Shown in pieces: positions 37,893 through 46,065 of a stretch of DNA of 64,000 nucleotides. A program made the translations under genes and the position numbers. This DNA is from Sinorhizobium sp. B11 (lineage in GTDB: Bacteria; Pseudomonadota; Alphaproteobacteria; Rhizobiales; Rhizobiaceae). Where the stretch lies: assembly GCA_039725955.1 (NCBI GenBank), contig CP091034.1, positions 1,302,001 through 1,366,000 on the forward strand, read 5' to 3'. The notes beneath the pieces are model-generated. The model made no database searches. It worked only from the letters and a program-made list of their open reading frames with translations, and was not told the DNA's origin. Within the stretch, counting starts at the first letter, position 1, and each line of letters starts with the position of its first letter.

Positions 37893-38864
37893 ATGATCCG
37901 ATCAGTGGTTCGTGGTTTCGGGGCAGCACTGCCGAAACGCGTGATGACCAACCGCGAAATGGAAGGTGTCGTCGACACGTCGGACGAGTGGATCGTCCAG
38001 CGTACCGGCATCCGGCAGCGTTACATTGCCGGCGATGACGAAACGACGTCGTCGCTCGGTGAGGCTGCAGCGCGGGCCGCGCTCGCAAATGGCGGGCTGA
38101 CGCCTGATGATATCGATATGATCATCTGTGCCACCTCAACGCCGGACAACACTTTTCCGGCGACATCCGTCAACATCCAGAACCGTCTCGGAATGACGCA
38201 TGGCTTCGCCTTCGACGTTCAGGCCGTCTGCACGGGCTTCGTCTATGCGGTGACGACGGCTGACGCCTATATTCGTGGCGGTCTTGCCAAGCGCGTGCTT
38301 GTCATCGGTGCCGAGACCTTCTCCCGCATCCTCGACTGGAATGACCGCACTACGTGCGTGCTTTTCGGCGACGGCGCCGGCGCGATCGTGCTGGAAGCAG
38401 TCGAAGGCGAGGGGACGACGGCAGACCGCGGCGTCTTGACGGCGCATCTGCGTTCGGACGGTTCGCACAAGGACAAGCTTTACGTCGACGGCGGTCCGTC
38501 CTCGACGGGTACGGTCGGCAAGCTGCGCATGGAAGGCCGCGAGGTCTTCAAATATGCCGTGGGTATGATTACTGACGTGATTCAGGCCGCTTTCGATTCA
38601 ACCGGAACAACCTCCGAGGATCTCGACTGGCTGGTCCCCCACCAGGCCAATCGCCGCATCATCGATGGCTCGGCCAAGAAGCTGAACATTGCCCCGGAAA
38701 AGGTCGTCATTACCGTCGATCTGCATGGCAATACGTCTGCGGCCTCCATTCCGCTGGCACTTGCGACGGCTGCAGGCGACGGACGCATCAAGAAGGGCGA
38801 CCTTGTGATGCTGGAGGCCATGGGCGGCGGCTTCACCTGGGGCGCGGTTTTGCTGCGCTGGTAG
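37893..38864 (+). CDS. fabH: 3-oxoacyl-ACP synthase III
   Basis: FabH condenses acetyl-CoA with malonyl-ACP to start fatty-acid synthesis. The 323 residues have the catalytic triad Cys113 ([11 protein letters not shown]), His ([10 protein letters not shown]) and Asn ([13 protein letters not shown]). The start [20 protein letters not shown] and the [10 protein letters not shown] segment are standard. Clusters with plsX and ihfA as in most rhizobia. Confidence 0.97.
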   Translation: MIRSVVRGFGAALPKRVMTNREMEGVVDTSDEWIVQRTGIRQRYIAGDDETTSSLGEAAARAALANGGLTPDDIDMIICATSTPDNTFPATSVNIQNRLGMTHGFAFDVQAVCTGFVYAVTTADAYIRGGLAKRVLVIGAETFSRILDWNDRTTCVLFGDGAGAIVLEAVEGEGTTADRGVLTAHLRSDGSHKDKLYVDGGPSSTGTVGKLRMEGREVFKYAVGMITDVIQAAFDSTGTTSEDLDWLVPHQANRRIIDGSAKKLNIAPEKVVITVDLHGNTSAASIPLALATAAGDGRIKKGDLVMLEAMGGGFTWGAVLLRW

Positions 38865-38970
38865 GCATAAATCCTAAAAAACTGGCGGCGAACAAGAGCT
38901 TGACCGTGAGGCACAAGACAAATAATCTTCGTCCACTTTCACAAAATATTTTCTATTGGGCGGGGAAACC

Positions 38971-39309
38971 ATGACCGGAAAGACAGTTACGCGAGCAGAC
39001 CTGGCGGAATCCGTTTTTCGGAAGGTCGGTCTCTCCCGGACAGAATCTGCTGAGCTTGTCGAAACGGTCATCGACGAGATCTGCAACGCGATCGTGCGCG
39101 GCGAGACCGTCAAGCTTTCCTCTTTCGCAACCTTCCAGGTGCGCGACAAGAACGAGCGTATCGGCCGCAATCCGAAGACCGGCGAGGAAGTTCCGATCTC
39201 CCCCCGCCGCGTCATGACCTTCAAGGCGTCGAATGTGCTCAAGACGCGCATTCTGAAGTCCCATGTTGCCCGGAAGGGCAAGACCAAGCCGCAAAATCCG
39301 GCTGCCTGA
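38971..39309 (+). CDS. ihfA: Integration host factor alpha subunit
   Basis: A 112-residue DNA-bending HU-family protein. The ATG at 38971 ([16 protein letters not shown]) follows GGCGGGGAAA; a longer in-frame start at 38956 is unlikely. The beta-arm region [19 protein letters not shown] and [11 protein letters not shown] (with the Pro that wedges DNA) are intact. The C-terminal [18 protein letters not shown] is a short basic tail. The beta subunit is not nearby. Confidence 0.95.
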   Translation: MTGKTVTRADLAESVFRKVGLSRTESAELVETVIDEICNAIVRGETVKLSSFATFQVRDKNERIGRNPKTGEEVPISPRRVMTFKASNVLKTRILKSHVARKGKTKPQNPAA

Positions 39310-39458
39310 TCATCTTTTTCCCGCCGAACGCAAAGGTTTTTTGCTGCGTCGTGCCTCCGGCTGTGCGCAACGCGAAGACGTGACTTGAATTCGCGGCTCC
39401 AAACCGTTGAAATATGATGAGTCGCCGTTTGGATCGATCCGCGAGGTCGCGTAGCAGT

Positions 39459-40001
39459 ATGACGTTGGACAAGAGCCCGGATGCCTTTCGCACCATCAGC
39501 GAAGTTGCTGATGACCTCGACCTGCCGCAGCATGTGCTGCGCTTCTGGGAAACCCGCTTTCCGCAGATAAAGCCGATGAAGCGAGGCGGTGGACGGCGCT
39601 ATTACCGGCCTGAGGATGTCGATCTTTTGAAAGGCATCCGCCATCTGCTCTATGACCACGGCTATACGATCAAGGGTGTGCAGAAGCTCTTGAAAACCAA
39701 CGGCAACAAGTTTGTCGTCGCGGTCGGCCATGGCGATCTCGCAAGCGTTGAAGCACTCTCTGCGAACGTGCACGATACGGTCGCAGGCGAACCGCGCGTC
39801 GCAATGGCGGAAGAGGATCAGATCGTTGGCCGAGCCAAGCCACCGATCACGCGCCGCTTTTTCAACTTCGTCAGCGGCGACGATGATCAGCCGGAAATCT
39901 CGGTCGGCAAGTCCAGTGTCGGCAAGGAGGATCGTGCGCTTCTCCAGGAAGCGCTCTACGATCTTCTGGAATGCAAGCGCCTGCTCGATCAGGTGCGTTA
40001 G
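39459..40001 (+). CDS. MerR-family transcriptional regulator
   Basis: A 180-residue regulator with an N-terminal MerR winged helix ([21 protein letters not shown], then [20 protein letters not shown] and a [19 protein letters not shown] helix). The C-terminal 90 residues lack a known effector domain or the Cys of metal sensors. It follows ihfA in rhizobial genomes with little known about its targets. ATG at 39459 (MTLDKSPDA) is preferred; in-frame 39414 adds 15 basic residues with no support. Ends 5 bp from the convergent receiver gene. Confidence 0.88.
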   Translation: MTLDKSPDAFRTISEVADDLDLPQHVLRFWETRFPQIKPMKRGGGRRYYRPEDVDLLKGIRHLLYDHGYTIKGVQKLLKTNGNKFVVAVGHGDLASVEALSANVHDTVAGEPRVAMAEEDQIVGRAKPPITRRFFNFVSGDDDQPEISVGKSSVGKEDRALLQEALYDLLECKRLLDQVR

Positions 40002-40006
40002 CGCGT

Positions 40007-40348
40007 TTAGGCCTCCATGCCTTTCAGCGCTCTCTCGAGATCGGAAAGCTGGAACGGTTTTCTGAGGATAGGCTGGCCTGAATTGCTGCCTTCCGGCGCG
40101 CTGCCATACCCTGTTGCAAAGACATAAGGCTTGCCGCGCGCCTCGAGCAGCTTAGCGACCGGCAGTGAACTCTTTCCGGCCAAGGATACGTCGAGGATAG
40201 CCGCGTCGAATTCCTTGTTCTGAGCCGCATCGAGGGCCTGCTCCAGATCCGGAGCGCTGGCACTGATATGGTAGCCGAGATCCTCAAGCATCTCTTCAAG
40301 CAGCATGGCGATCAGCGCATCGTCTTCGACGATGAAAATGTCTTTCAT
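40007..40348 (-). CDS. Stand-alone response-regulator receiver protein
   Basis: A 113-residue single receiver domain with no output domain. The acidic pocket is IVEDD (residues 6-10), the phospho-acceptor Asp53 is in AAILDVSLAG, and the switch Lys is in PILRKPF. Such orphan receivers act as phosphate sinks or CheY-like effectors. A GTG start at 40360 is an alternative. It is divergent from the hybrid kinase gene at 40534 with 185 bp between, so the two probably work together. Confidence 0.88.
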   Translation of the reverse strand: MKDIFIVEDDALIAMLLEEMLEDLGYHISASAPDLEQALDAAQNKEFDAAILDVSLAGKSSLPVAKLLEARGKPYVFATGYGSAPEGSNSGQPILRKPFQLSDLERALKGMEA

Positions 40349-40533
40349 GGTTCCGTCCACTCTCTGCCCGCACGGGCCTGTGGCAGGCCTGTCGGGTACA
40401 TGGCTTATCTGTCCCGAGCAGGCTGCTCGTCAAGGTTGGATCGCGGTAGTGCGAAAAACGGCATATTGCCCGACCGGATTCGATATGCAAAAGCTGGAGG
40501 GCCGTTTTCGTAACGGAAGGACGAGGCTGGGAA

Positions 40534-42171
40534 ATGGATTTGTTGAGCGCCACGGACTGGCTGCGTCATAGGCCGGGTTTGACCTATCCGCTCGCTGTCG
40601 CCGCTGTTGCATTTACATTCCTGTTGCGCACTGCTGCTGGCGACTATCTCTCCGGCTTTCCGTTTCTGAGCTTCTTGCCCGCCGTGCTGATCGCAAGTTT
40701 TATCGGCGGTGCCGGGCCAGGCGTGGTCGCCGCCATTCTATCGGGCTTCCTCGTCCAGCAGTTCTTCGTCGAGCCGCACGATATCTTCTGGCCCGTCACG
40801 TTCATCCAGTGGCTCGGCCTTTCGACGTTCATTGCCAATGCACTCGTCATTGTCGGACTGATGCAGGCGATTGTCGTCTCCCACGGCCGGCAGCTGCGCC
40901 TGCGCGGAGAGCTGAACGATTTCAACAGGAAACTGGAAGAGACGGTCGCCCAGCGCACTGGTGAGCTCAAGCGCGAGATGGCGGAACATGCGAGCGCCCA
41001 GGCCCAGGTGCGCCAGTTGCAGAAGATGGAGACAATCGGCCAGCTGACCGGCGGCGTCGCTCATGACTTCAACAATATGCTGGCCATCATTATCGGCAGC
41101 CTCGATCTCGCCCAGCGACGGCTGAACGGCAAGGAGGATCCACGCCTCCTGAATTCGATCCAGAGCGCCAGGGACGGGGCGCAGCGCGCAGCGGTATTGA
41201 CCGCGCGGCTGCTCGCCTTTTCACGCCAGCAGCCGCTGGCGCCGGAAACCATAGACCTAAACAAGCTTGTCGGCGGCATGTCGGAACTGCTGCGCCGGAC
41301 GCTCGGCGAGCAGATCAGGATCGAAACGGTTCTGGCTGGTGGCTTGTGGCCGACCTTCGCCGATTTGAGCCAGCTTGAAAATGCCATCCTCAATCTCTCG
41401 GTCAATGCCCGCGACGCCATGCCCGACGGCGGGCATCTGACCATCGAGACGGCCAATACCGAACTGGACGACCGTTATGCGCGCATGCACCAGGAGGTGG
41501 AGGCCGGCCAGTACGTGATGATCAGCATCACCGATACCGGCATCGGCATGTCGCCCGAGGTTCTGGAACGCGCCTTCGATCCTTTCTACACCACGAAAGG
41601 TGCCGGCAAGGGCACCGGTCTCGGCCTCAGCCAGGTCTATGGTTACGTCAAGCAGAGCAGGGGACACATCAAGATCTATTCGGAGATCGATCGCGGCACG
41701 ACGGTGAAGATCTATCTCCCGCGCCGCGTCGGTTCCGGTGAGACGGGGTTTTCGGCGCCGTCGATGATGCCGATCCCGCACGGGAGCGTCGACGATACTA
41801 TCCTTGTGGTCGAGGATGACCAGAGTGTGCGCGAGATGACGGCGGAAAGCCTGCGTGAACTCGGCTACAGTGTCCTGCAGGCCGCGAGCGGTCCGGAGGC
41901 GCTGGATGTGCTGCGGAATGAGCGGGTCGATCTCATCTTCACCGATATCGTCATGCCGCAGATGAACGGTCGCCAGCTTGCTGATGCCGTCACGGAGAAG
42001 TGGCCGGAAATCCGGATCCTCTACACGACCGGCTACACCCGCAATGCTATTGTTCATAATGGTGTGCTGGACCACGGCGTCTCGCTGCTTGCCAAGCCCT
42101 TCAGCCTGGAACAGCTCGCCCACAAGGTCCGCGAAGTGCTGAACGGCAAGCCGTCCTCGGAACAGGCGTGA
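40534..42171 (+). CDS. Hybrid sensor histidine kinase with DUF4118 sensor and receiver
   Basis: A 545-residue inner-membrane kinase. Residues about 15-115 hold four hydrophobic segments of the KdpD-like DUF4118 type (FLSFLPAVLIASFIGGAGPG). A coiled coil (residues 118-160) leads to the HisKA domain with His177 in GGVAHDFNNMLAII. The catalytic ATPase has NLSVNARDAMPDGG (N box), DTGIGMSPE (G1), FDPFYTTKGAGKGTGLGLS (F and G2). A C-terminal receiver has DDTILVVEDD, phospho-Asp in FTDIVMPQMNG and LAKPFSLEQ. The signal is unknown. Paired with the divergent orphan receiver. Confidence 0.92.
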   Translation: MDLLSATDWLRHRPGLTYPLAVAAVAFTFLLRTAAGDYLSGFPFLSFLPAVLIASFIGGAGPGVVAAILSGFLVQQFFVEPHDIFWPVTFIQWLGLSTFIANALVIVGLMQAIVVSHGRQLRLRGELNDFNRKLEETVAQRTGELKREMAEHASAQAQVRQLQKMETIGQLTGGVAHDFNNMLAIIIGSLDLAQRRLNGKEDPRLLNSIQSARDGAQRAAVLTARLLAFSRQQPLAPETIDLNKLVGGMSELLRRTLGEQIRIETVLAGGLWPTFADLSQLENAILNLSVNARDAMPDGGHLTIETANTELDDRYARMHQEVEAGQYVMISITDTGIGMSPEVLERAFDPFYTTKGAGKGTGLGLSQVYGYVKQSRGHIKIYSEIDRGTTVKIYLPRRVGSGETGFSAPSMMPIPHGSVDDTILVVEDDQSVREMTAESLRELGYSVLQAASGPEALDVLRNERVDLIFTDIVMPQMNGRQLADAVTEKWPEIRILYTTGYTRNAIVHNGVLDHGVSLLAKPFSLEQLAHKVREVLNGKPSSEQA

Positions 42172-42193
42172 GGCCCGCGTAAAGCCTCACGCC
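42165..42193. terminator. Convergent hairpin at the end of the hybrid kinase gene
   Basis: GGCGTGAGGC (42165-42174) pairs perfectly with GCCTCACGCC (42184-42193). The stem includes the kinase stop codon and lies between convergent genes. No T run follows, so it is a weak or Rho-assisted terminator, or an mRNA end protector. Confidence 0.6.
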
Positions 42194-42203
42194 GTGCCGG
42201 AGC

Positions 42204-42524
42204 CTATTCCAGAACCTGGATGACGCGGTGTGTCTGCGGCTCGACGATTACGCGGCGCTCGTTGACGACGGTGTAGCCATAGCCGTCCACGTTGGGAACG
42301 GTATGAATCTCTACTGTGTCGGGAAGCGTCGTGCCGACGGCAATGTCGCCGTCATAGACGACGGACGGAACGCTCTGCTCCATCACATAGGTGCGGACTT
42401 CCCCTGGAAGCACGACGGTCGAACCGGTCGGAGCCGGATCGGTTACGATGACGCTGCTCTGCGCGAAGGCGGCGGAGCTTACGGTCAGCATGAGGGCGGC
42501 CGCGGCCAGCATGGTCTTGCGCAT
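42204..42524 (-). CDS. DUF1236 exported protein
   Basis: A 106-residue protein with a Sec signal (MRKTMLAAAALMLTVSSAAFA). The mature part matches DUF1236: RTYVMEQSVPSVVYDGDIAVG, then TVPNVDGYGYTVVNERRVIVE and PQTHRVIQVLE. The family is common in Rhizobiales periplasm and has no known function. GGAGAATATCC lies upstream. Single gene, divergent from the cellulose operon. Confidence 0.85.
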   Translation of the reverse strand: MRKTMLAAAALMLTVSSAAFAQSSVIVTDPAPTGSTVVLPGEVRTYVMEQSVPSVVYDGDIAVGTTLPDTVEIHTVPNVDGYGYTVVNERRVIVEPQTHRVIQVLE

Positions 42525-42828
42525 GGATATTCTCCTTTTCCTACCCAGCCATCGAGAAAACGTCAGCCGTCCTTCATGGTTCCGCCGGTGGCTCTGCTAC
42601 TCCGGGTCATTCTTGCCGGATGCCGTTGATTTCCCCTCGCTTCGCTGCGCCCGTGAAAGTGGAGCGCCTGCCGATTTTACCCGGCACACCTGTAGAAAAG
42701 TGTTGACCATTTGTTAACCATGAGCATCGTTTATTCCTAAAGAACGACATGGGGGTTGTTGATTCGGAAATTCGCCGCGCTTTGTCCCTTCAGACAAAGA
42801 TTAAAAATACGATAGCAACGGCCAGGAT
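42525..42828 (+). promoter_or_regulatory. 304-bp leader and promoter region of the cellulose operon
   Basis: No gene seen. It holds the divergent promoters of the DUF1236 gene and bcsN. At 42703-42717 TTGACCATTTGTTAA fits the CtrA consensus TTAA-N7-TTAA with one mismatch, and the 8-mers TTGACCAT (42703) and TTAACCAT (42714) form a direct repeat of period 11. The site is 112-126 bp upstream of bcsN. An AT-richer stretch at 42737-42815 may hold the -10/-35. Confidence 0.5.
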
Positions 42829-43812
42829 ATGCATTTTCCGAAGACGATATCGATGGCGGCTCTCGCGGCCATGATAGCCGGCTGTACGTCGACAGGGGGA
42901 GTGCGTCAGCCCGTTGGGCCCGACAGCGTAGAGCCGGAAAAGGCGCTGGTCCTGCCGCCCCCTGGTGGTCCGTCGATCGTCAGCGTCGTCGAGCAAAAGC
43001 GTGGAAACGGTGTGGAGCAGACAATATCGCTCTTCACGTCCTCATCTGTTCAAGGCCAGAATTTCCTGAAAGTTCAGTTTCTTGGCGCGTCCGGGGCCAA
43101 TCCCGGCGCCAGCAACGCTTCCTACAGGATGATCCGGGAAGGGGATATCGCGCGCGAGATGGCACGATCGGTTCCCGGCGTTCCGATGGCGACCTCAGCC
43201 ACGTTCCTGCAGAACAGCTACGGTCCCTTCGGTTATGCCTCTGGCCACAGCCGTGCAGGCGATACCTGTCTTTACGCCTGGCAGCAGGTCCGCTCCAGCC
43301 AGTCGGCGCACACACAGGCGCGCAACTTTGGCATGATCCAGATCCGCCTGCGCCTTTGCGATGCCCGGGCTAGCGAGCGCCAGCTCCTCGGCATCGTCTA
43401 CGGTTACACCGTCACGGGCACTTTCGACGGCGATATCTGGAATCCCTATGGCGCTCCGCCGCCGGCCAACCCGGCGCTCGGCCAGACCGGCGCGCCGATC
43501 TATCCCGACGAGGGCGGCTATCGTCCGGCTACGATGCCGATCGGCTACGAACCTGCTCCGGCCGCAGTGCGCCAGACAAGGGCCGTGGCTGTACGCCGCG
43601 TGCAGCCGCAGCCGGCACCTGCTGCACCGGTCCTGCAGCCGCCTGTCGGCCCTCGCGTGCCGCTGCCGAACGACGACACGCAGACGAATGCGATAGAGCC
43701 ACCGGCAGAGGCGCCGGCGGCAGTCGAACAAACGGCAAGGCCGATCGGTGTGACCGTGCCTTCGCCTGATTGCATTGGCAATGCGGCCATGACGGCCGCC
43801 TGCCGGAAATAG
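42829..43812 (+). CDS. bcsN: Cellulose biosynthesis protein BcsN
   Basis: A 327-residue lipoprotein specific to alphaproteobacterial cellulose operons. The lipobox is MIAGC (Cys19). The folded part runs to about residue 195 with two conserved Cys (GDTCLYAWQQV and RLRLCDARASERQL), likely a disulphide, and TFDGDIWNPYGAPPP. From about residue 205 to 315 it is Pro/Ala/Gln-rich (QPQPAPAAPVLQPPVGPR) and would be flexible. Its biochemical role is not settled. It begins the bcs operon; bcsA starts 54 bp downstream. Confidence 0.87.
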   Translation: MHFPKTISMAALAAMIAGCTSTGGVRQPVGPDSVEPEKALVLPPPGGPSIVSVVEQKRGNGVEQTISLFTSSSVQGQNFLKVQFLGASGANPGASNASYRMIREGDIAREMARSVPGVPMATSATFLQNSYGPFGYASGHSRAGDTCLYAWQQVRSSQSAHTQARNFGMIQIRLRLCDARASERQLLGIVYGYTVTGTFDGDIWNPYGAPPPANPALGQTGAPIYPDEGGYRPATMPIGYEPAPAAVRQTRAVAVRRVQPQPAPAAPVLQPPVGPRVPLPNDDTQTNAIEPPAEAPAAVEQTARPIGVTVPSPDCIGNAAMTAACRK

Positions 43813-43866
43813 CAAATACGCCCAATGCGCCGAGCGCAGCGGTTGAGCCATTTCGAAGGAACGTTC

Positions 43867-46065
43867 ATGCGTAAGGCCGGCAGTGTTCTCATATGGGCTA
43901 TGGTGTCGCTTTGCGTGATTGCTCTGATCACGCTGCCCGTCAATCTGCAGACACAGCTCATCGCCAGCATTACCGTCGTCACGGTCATGGCGCTCATCAA
44001 GGTGCTGAAGGGAGAGGGCACATGGCGTCTCGTGGCGCTCGCCTTCGGTACGGCCATCGTGCTGCGCTATGTCTACTGGCGCACGACCAATACGCTGCCG
44101 CCGGTCAACCAGCTCGCAAACTTCATTCCCGGCCTGCTCCTCTATCTCGCTGAAATGTATAGCGTGATGATGTTGGCGCTGTCGCTCTTCATTGTCGCCA
44201 CCCCGCTGCCGCCGCGTCCCTCGCGCGCCGGCAAGCTCGAGCGTTTCCCCCATGTCGATGTCTTCGTGCCGTCCTACAACGAAGATGCCGGCCTGCTTGC
44301 CAATACGCTTGCCGCCGCAAAGGCAATGGATTATCCGGCCGACAAGCTGCATGTGTGGCTGCTGGATGATGGCGGCACGCTACAGAAGCGCAATTCCGGC
44401 AAGCTGATCGAAGCGCAGACAGCCGCGGCCCGCCACGCCGAGCTCAAGCAGCTCTGCGTCGATCTTGACGTCAATTACCTCACGCGTGACCGCAACGAAC
44501 ACGCCAAGGCCGGCAATCTCAACAACGGCATGCAGCATTCGAGCGGCGAATTGATTGCCGTTTTCGACGCCGACCATGCGCCGGCGCGTGACTTCCTTCT
44601 GGAAACGGTCGGTTATTTCGACGATGACCCGAAACTCTTCCTTGTCCAGACTCCACACTTCTTCATCAATCCGGATCCGCTGGAGCGTAACCTTCGCACC
44701 TTTGAAAAGATGCCGAGCGAGAACGAAATGTTCTACGGCATCATCCAGCGCGGCCTCGACAAATGGAACGCCGCCTTCTTCTGCGGCTCGGCAGCGGTGC
44801 TGAGCCGCCGCGCGCTGCAGTCCACCAACGGTTTCAGCGGCATCAGCATCACCGAGGATTGCGAGACCGCGCTTGCCCTGCACGGCTCCGGCTGGAACAG
44901 CCTCTATCTCGACAAGCCCTTGATCGCCGGGCTGCAGCCCGCCACCTTCGCAAGTTTCATCGGTCAGCGCAGCCGCTGGGCGCAAGGCATGATGCAGATC
45001 CTGCGCTTCCGCTTTCCGCTGCTCAAGCGCGGCCTCACGCTGCCGCAGCGCTTCTGCTACATGTCCTCATCGCTGTTCTGGCTGTTCCCGTTCCCGCGCA
45101 CGATCTTCCTGTTCGCGCCGCTCTTCTATCTCTTTTTCGATCTCGAGATCTTCACGGCCTCCGGCGGCGAGTTCCTGGCCTATACGCTCGCCTACATGAT
45201 CGTGAACCTGATGATGCAGAACTACCTCTACGGGTCGTTCCGTTGGCCGTGGATTTCCGAACTCTATGAATATGTGCAGACGGTTCACCTGTTGCCGGCT
45301 GTCGTCTCGGTCATGCTCAATCCGCGCAAGCCGACCTTCAAGGTCACCGCCAAGGACGAATCCATCGCCGTCAGCCGCTTGTCGGAAATCAGCAGGCCCT
45401 TTTTCGTCATCTTCGCGGTGCAGACCATCGCCGTTGCGATCACCATCTACAAGATTTATGCGGAGCCCTATAAGGCCGATGTCACGCTCGTCGTCGGCGG
45501 CTGGAACATCATCAATCTCATCCTTGCTGGCTGCGCGCTCGGCGTGGTCTCGGAGCGCGGGGAGAGGGCGTCCTCCCGCCGCGTGCGCGTCAACCGGCGC
45601 TGCGAATTCGGCGTCGGCGATCAGTGGTATACCGCCTCGATCGAGGACGTCTCCGTCCACGGCGCGCGCCTGCACATCTTCAGCAAGCATTTCGATGCGG
45701 TGCAGGTTGGAGCGCTCGGCGAGATCCGCTTCCGCCCCTATAGCGGCGCCGATCTCGAAACCCTGCCGCTCATCGTCCGCAACATCGAACCGTCTGGCGA
45801 TATCACCAATGTCGGCTGCCAGTATCAACCGAAGAGCGCGTTGGATCATCGCCTCATCGCCGATCTGATCTTCGCCAATTCGGATCAATGGACGCAGTTC
45901 CAGGCCTCGCGCCGGCGTAATCCCGGCCTCATCAGAGGCACCATCTGGTTCCTCGGCCTCTCGCTGTATCAGACGAGCCGTGGCTTGGTTTATTTCTTCC
46001 GCAGCATGCGCCCGGAACGTGAGGAGCATCGACAGCAGCAGGCGGCAAAGGCGAACGCCGGATGA
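43867..46065 (+). CDS. bcsA: Cellulose synthase catalytic subunit
   Basis: BcsA polymerises UDP-glucose into beta-1,4-glucan and threads it through the inner membrane. The 732 residues have N-terminal helices, the GT2 domain with DDG (WLLDDGG), the DxD (FDADHAPAR), TED (SITEDCETA) and QxxRW (QRSRWAQGM) motifs, a second helix cluster, and a C-terminal PilZ domain with RRVRVNRR and EDVSVHGARL, the Rxxx-R and D-x-S-x-x-G parts needed to bind cyclic di-GMP. Synthesis should therefore be switched on by c-di-GMP. Start at 43867 gives MRKAGSVLIW; bcsB overlaps by 4 bp. Confidence 0.97.
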   Translation: MRKAGSVLIWAMVSLCVIALITLPVNLQTQLIASITVVTVMALIKVLKGEGTWRLVALAFGTAIVLRYVYWRTTNTLPPVNQLANFIPGLLLYLAEMYSVMMLALSLFIVATPLPPRPSRAGKLERFPHVDVFVPSYNEDAGLLANTLAAAKAMDYPADKLHVWLLDDGGTLQKRNSGKLIEAQTAAARHAELKQLCVDLDVNYLTRDRNEHAKAGNLNNGMQHSSGELIAVFDADHAPARDFLLETVGYFDDDPKLFLVQTPHFFINPDPLERNLRTFEKMPSENEMFYGIIQRGLDKWNAAFFCGSAAVLSRRALQSTNGFSGISITEDCETALALHGSGWNSLYLDKPLIAGLQPATFASFIGQRSRWAQGMMQILRFRFPLLKRGLTLPQRFCYMSSSLFWLFPFPRTIFLFAPLFYLFFDLEIFTASGGEFLAYTLAYMIVNLMMQNYLYGSFRWPWISELYEYVQTVHLLPAVVSVMLNPRKPTFKVTAKDESIAVSRLSEISRPFFVIFAVQTIAVAITIYKIYAEPYKADVTLVVGGWNIINLILAGCALGVVSERGERASSRRVRVNRRCEFGVGDQWYTASIEDVSVHGARLHIFSKHFDAVQVGALGEIRFRPYSGADLETLPLIVRNIEPSGDITNVGCQYQPKSALDHRLIADLIFANSDQWTQFQASRRRNPGLIRGTIWFLGLSLYQTSRGLVYFFRSMRPEREEHRQQQAAKANAG

